Made by a program: the position numbers and the translations under genes. Under the pieces are notes generated by a model. That model was given only the letters and a program-made list of their open reading frames with translations. It was not told the DNA's origin and ran no database searches. Positions 59,596 to 64,000 of a stretch of 64,000 bases of DNA are shown in pieces. This DNA comes from Albula goreensis (Eukaryota > Chordata > Actinopteri > Albuliformes > Albulidae). The stretch spans positions 13,207,063 to 13,271,062 of the forward strand of contig CM040755.1 in assembly GCA_022829145.1 (NCBI GenBank). Direction: 5' to 3'. The first letter of the stretch is position 1. Every line of letters starts with the position of its first letter.

Positions 59596-60480
59596 TGTGT
59601 GTATCTACATAGTCCAGCAGTTTTCATCCTTATTCTTATTTACAAACAAAGTATCAAGGGAGCGACCGATCAATTTGTTTCACACTGTTTCAATTGTCTG
59701 AGTGGGGCTCAAAAGCCTTATCTGCAGAAAACACATAAATTCCCCTCCTGCTCTCAGAGAAAATGCTTTCATTATTTCTTTCTGAATTGCTATTCAGTGG
59801 GAAATGGGAGACAGAGTACGGCATTATCTTCTGATTGCTAAACACTGTCGCTGTGTAATTTGGGCACTTGCAAGGGGGGATGTGTTCAACTCCCTGGAGT
59901 TTATGAAATGGGCAGAGTCGAGCTCTATCTACTCGGCACAGCGCTGCGTCTCCAAACACAGAGCAGCCAGCTCAGTGGAAAGTACTGTCACAAATCCTCA
60001 CAGTCCACAGGAAACTACAGCAAATCCAGCTGAGAGGAAGCTTCCCCTTCTCCCTATCTCTGAGCAGGCTGAGATTTCAACAGCTCAATCAGCCAGAGGA
60101 GTGTTAGAGCGCCGGCTCCCCTTTGTTTTCAGCGGAGTCTATTTTAAAAGTAAGTCTGTCTTTTGCTTTGTGCTATCTTTTCATTGCCTGAATCGGAGGC
60201 AGCACGCAGCAATCAGAGCAGGCTCGGTGTGTTTGTGTACTTTCTCCTGCAAGTGGTGTGAAGCTCTGTGCTTTTCCTTCCGTGTGCTTGGAAAGCAACA
60301 CGGCTGTGGCTGTGTTTTGGATCCAACATCTGGCTGGTGTCGAGGTGCTGTGCGCTCAGTCTTGAATTTGCATCAGAGAAAGAATGATAGGTGCACAGAG
60401 AATAAAATCGAGGGAGGAAAATCATTTCTTCTCCCCCGTGCTCCTTGACACCGCAAGGTCTTTTCTGTGCTATGATTTCC
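59596..60480. promoter_or_regulatory. Candidate promoter/first-exon-like or conserved block
   Basis: The block has balanced composition from about 59840, with CpGs (TCGAGCTCTATCTACTCGG near 59920, GAGCGCCGGCTCCCC near 60107). A donor-like AAAA|GTAAGT has its GT at 60150-60151, preceded by TATTTTAAAA at 60140-60149. It contains the longest open frame in the window (214 codons, 59804-60448, plus), whose translation is cysteine-rich towards the end and matches no domain I know. An untranslated first exon or a conserved enhancer are both possible. No TATA/initiator pair is clear. Confidence 0.3.
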
Positions 60481-60899
60481 ATCTTATTTCTGATGAAATT
60501 GCAGTGGTTAATAATTGATGCTCAAAAAAGGAACCCACTCTCACATGGTACTGACCTGGCATCTATAAACATTAAATCTAACGTGCTGTTCCTTGCCTTG
60601 GAGCATATCATGTATGGTAGCTCGCAGGATGTTATTTTCTGATTGTGCTGCCTCAGAGGAGAAAAGTTACAAAGTTCTGATTCACAGTGGCTATATTTGC
60701 ATCTGGTCTCTTATTCAGTTGATTTCTTCAGCTTGAGTCCTGACAGTGTATCAATAGAGTCTAATTACAATGTCCATAGTCTGGCTGAATAATTTATAGC
60801 CCTCTTAAACCTGATGTATGCAGGAAAAAACCCTGAAAGCTGAAATCTACTGAAAGCACAGACAGTAGTATATCACAAAGCATAGAAGAGCAGACAGCC

Positions 60900-61310
60900 A
60901 AACTGCCTACATCTGATAGTGCACATAATGATGTGCATTGACTTTAGAGCAAGGAATCGCCTACATATCCTGAATGAATGCAATACTAGCAACACGGCAG
61001 GAAAACTACAACATCTACAGGAAAATTCTGAGAATCAGGCTGTCCAAATGCAAATTCATGTGCAAACTCATTTGTTTTATTGCATGTTGTTGATGAAACC
61101 CTGTCAAAGATGAAGCTCACCCCCCCCTCCTCATCAGATGTGAAACTGGAGAGTATCCAACAGTTTTTTTTGCTGCGATGACAGCATTTACCACACTCTG
61201 GGGAGCGAAGTGTGGGCTGCCCTGTTCTACGCATCCAACATTTTGAGTACTTTGAGAGGTGCTAATTTGTTTTGTTGGTTTTCTGGTTATTTTTTTCTTT
61301 CTTCCTGTAT
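60900..61310. promoter_or_regulatory. Candidate non-coding block
   Basis: Moderately balanced composition with GCTGCGATGACAGCATTTACC near 61172 and an 82-codon minus frame without a domain. It leads into the exon-like unit at 61318. Confidence 0.22.
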
Positions 61311-61317
61311 TTTTCAG

Positions 61318-61437
61318 TGATGTAGAATCCCTGGACTTTGTTCCTTTGCCAAAGGTTGGGATGAATCAGGCGCTCTTGAGTATTCACTGGCTCCAAATCC
61401 CACCTGCGTCACTCTTTATGATAAATTATAAATGCAA
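61318..61437 (+). other. Exon-like unit, 120 bp, phase 2-2
   Basis: A long pyrimidine tract (TTTTTTTCTTTCTTCCTG) and TTTTTCAG end at 61317. A donor GCAA|GTGAGT starts at 61438. The 120 bp are divisible by three, open in one frame (DVESLDFVPLPKVGMNQALL then SIHWLQIPPASLFMINYKC), and the intronic side gives an immediate stop. Start and end phases agree. No domain is recognised and no partner exon is seen in the window. Chance or a conserved non-coding element remain likely. Confidence 0.22.
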
Positions 61438-64000
61438 GTGAGTTTCCAGTTATTACACCCCAAAAACACCAGCCATGTGGCCTAAAATAAGTGGATCGAA
61501 TTCCTTCATTAGCCAGACCTACAACAAAGCGGTTGATAACCTGTGTGACCACTGTTGTTTTGGTCCATGGAAAATTTTATATCTAAGAGAAAAAACAGTT
61601 TTAATCTCCTGGTGTGCTATGTTCTGGTGGGAATATGCATGTATAACTGTTTTCAAAGAAAGCCTGTGTTAATTCCCTTTGGAGTTTAGCCCTAGTTTTT
61701 CATCTTTTTGTATTGTTTTGCTCTCGATTTTGATTTGCTGTAAAAGATGTGCATATTTCTGGACGCTCCACATGTCTGTAGATGAATTTTAAACATGTAC
61801 AGAGGGAACTGAATTGTTGCAGTTGTGCACAAGAAGTGCATGATTACATGAGCAGACTTTAGCAATAATACCTGATCAGGAGGTGGGGGGGGGGGGAGGA
61901 CTGAAAATGTGGAGTTATTGATTTTGTTCTGTGCACAAAAAAATCTATCACAGAAGAACAAAAACTATTTTTGTGCTTTTGTATTAATATCATACCACAA
62001 TAATTGTACCAACACATGACATGCTTTAATTTTTAAAGCCGGATTCATTCCAAGAGCCACAAAGGATCCAGTGATCACATCACTGTCATCCAAAGCTGTA
62101 CCACAATGGTAAGGGTCAGTGGACAGCTGCTGCTAGTAAATCTTTCATTTTGTGATTACTGGTACTGTTTACTTCTTTTCCTCCAACAGGAATCATAACT
62201 CTTCAATGGGGTATACTTATGTGGAAGCCTCTCCTTTTCTAAGGTCCTATTTCCCCCGTTAGCTCCTTCTTTGCAGTATCGGTGCAGTAATCTATTTCTC
62301 ATTCTTTAGACTGAAGGTATCGTTCCCTAAAATCTGCCTCATTCATCCATTGTGCATCTTCTCTAAAGTGGGCCAACACTTTCCACTGCATCCCTAATAC
62401 ACTCTCTAAAAAAGAAGCTCTCTCCATTGATTTGCCTGTAGGTCCTATCTTGTTGCATATTAGTCAGCCTTTCAATCTGTCTGTCTCACGATCCTAATTT
62501 GGATGCACAAGTCCTCTTGTCTGTTTAGCCAAGCACCTTTTCATTGTTCCCATGTACATCAGGTTCTGCTTCACACAGAACTTCATTAATCACCCATCAA
62601 TAGGTCTTAGGTCCATTTTTTCACAACACTTATCTCTAAGTTGGGACAAAACAAGTTGCAAATATATGGACCTGCTGAAAACAGCTCCTTATAAAGCCAA
62701 ATAATTAGTACCACTTATTGTCAGTTGGCTACATCAATCAGTTTGGTTCTTCATCTTAATGTGGCTGTTTGTCCTTAGTAAAAGACATGCAGCCACTTAT
62801 AAAAACTGGGGGGCAGCTTCTTAAAATTGTGTTCATTCACAGAAGCAGATAAAAAAGAATGTCAGGGCTATGGGAGCAAGAATTTATAATGCCCAGTAGA
62901 CCTCTCTCTATATTTTTTTTTCTTGATGTTTAGAAAGGAATTCAACACATATATTTTACATTACATTACACCGCGGAGTTTTATATCAGATGGATAAAGC
63001 CAGGATTCTGGTTTAAACAAATTCTACATGAGATTCTACATGATTTCTCTATTTCCCTGCTGTGGTGGATTCAGCCATTTCCACAATGTCAATGACTCAA
63101 CTTTATGTTTTTGTGTGTGCATTATTTTCTGTGAGGAAACTGCAATGAGAAATCCTTACTTTGCGACAAAATATACCTACAGTAGTCACAGCATTAATCA
63201 CCCAGTGAAATTATGCTTCAGACATCCTCTTCACCAGACCAAAATTCAATTGTGAAGCTGAAAAGCTAACTAGAGAAAGAAAGTCATGCGCCAAGGTGAA
63301 CGCAGCTGAGGGAAGGTCATGTCCTCACTCCCAGAAGCCAGGTTCGGAGCTTGAATGCAATCTTATCTTTGGATCCAAGCAGACAGTCCCACAGTCCTCT
63401 GCTGGATGTAGTACTGGGGAAGAGGCCTGCATTTTTAGCAGGATGGTTGAAAAAAGGCACTTGATCAACAAATCTGCAGACCTCTCATCTCCCATTTACA
63501 TGCTTATCAAATGTGGTGACATGCCGAAGAAGGCCACTGAGCAAGAAAAAAGTTCTCTGCTACAGAACGATGTTCTGTGCTCTAGAAGTGCATTTTATAG
63601 ATGTTCAGTTTCTCTCTGTATCTTAGTGAAACATATTTTATGATCACCACTGAAGGGAGCACACCTGAACTGCATAAGGAAATTCACAATGTTTTAAAAT
63701 CTTTTCTAAATGGAATTTAAAATGCACTTTCAATATGAATTCATATCCCATTAAAAGCTATTATCATCATTAAGGGCATCACAGATGTATTACATTTTAT
63801 GCTCACTTTTAAATGAACAATGTTAAAAGCCGTAGTCGGCAATATACTTGTAAGGTTCTATGGCCTGATTTAACATATCAGTAGAAAAAAATGTATTCTA
63901 ATTGTACTCCTATCAAGTTTCTACTCAATTGTAGGACATTAGCAGTCACATTCTACATTTAATACAATACAGTGCAAGGCAAAGGGCAAAAAACATTACC
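61438..64000. other. Intergenic DNA to the window end
   Basis: No gene is recognised. A 12-base poly-G lies at 61885-61896. The part 63280-63560 is less AT-rich and open for 115 codons (63296-63643) with no domain. The final bases contain no transposon terminus that I can confirm. Confidence 0.45.

Noticed and set aside
1-64000. CRISPR arrays, bacterial operons, endogenous retroviruses or LTR elements
   Set aside because: No regularly spaced repeats, no ribosome-binding-site gene strings, and no paired long terminal repeats or retroviral protein signatures were seen.

Overview
The window looks like a 64-kb gene desert, or one very long intron, from a vertebrate nuclear genome. A ray-finned fish is the best guess. 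The grounds are several decayed Tc1/mariner DD34E transposases and PIF/Harbinger elements with Myb/SANT-like second ORFs, both typical of fish and also present in amphibians. The base composition is AT-rich, there are vertebrate-style microsatellites, and there is no operon-like packing of genes. I recognise no complete host protein-coding gene, rRNA, functional tRNA, CRISPR array, retrovirus or LTR element. The open reading frames, the longest 214 codons, are mostly chance openings in GC-richer DNA.

Two things give the window structure. The first is DNA-transposon debris. There is an internally deleted Tc1 transposase at 3.8-4.4 kb (minus). At 6.2-8.2 kb lies a Harbinger element with a broken Myb-like gene, into which ends of at least two other transposon groups (hAT-like and pogo/Tigger-like) and probably a third seem to be nested. 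A tRNA-related SINE-like unit sits at 17.9-18.2 kb (minus). A second Harbinger with a clean 3-bp target duplication lies at 19.2-20.5 kb, and a 5' Tc1 fragment with its terminal repeat at 36.9-37.6 kb (plus). A third Harbinger lies at 52.6-54.0 kb and a third Tc1 C-terminal remnant at 55.4-55.7 kb (minus).

The second is a series of GC-richer, repeat-free blocks of 0.2-0.9 kb, dense in homeodomain TAAT cores, POU octamers, SOX-type and nuclear-receptor-type sites, separated by AT-rich filler. The main blocks are at 4.6-5.4, 16.3-16.7, 23.3-24.7, 25.5-26.4, 27.3-27.9, 33.4-33.7, 34.5-35.0, 36.0-36.8, 46.0-46.5, 48.8-49.6, 50.1-51.3, 54.3-54.9 and 59.6-61.5 kb. They look like the conserved non-coding elements found around developmental regulator genes. 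Conservation cannot be measured from one sequence, so these are candidates.

The most specific leads are: two cryptic exon-like units with good splice sites, open frames and lengths divisible by three (50910-51113 and 61318-61437); a perfect DR1 nuclear-receptor site beside an extended half-site (33433-33503); a very regular hairpin at 40553-40591 with a second one 0.4 kb upstream; and a Tigger-like terminus at about 7.5 kb that, from memory, closely resembles a mammalian Tigger/MER2 end.
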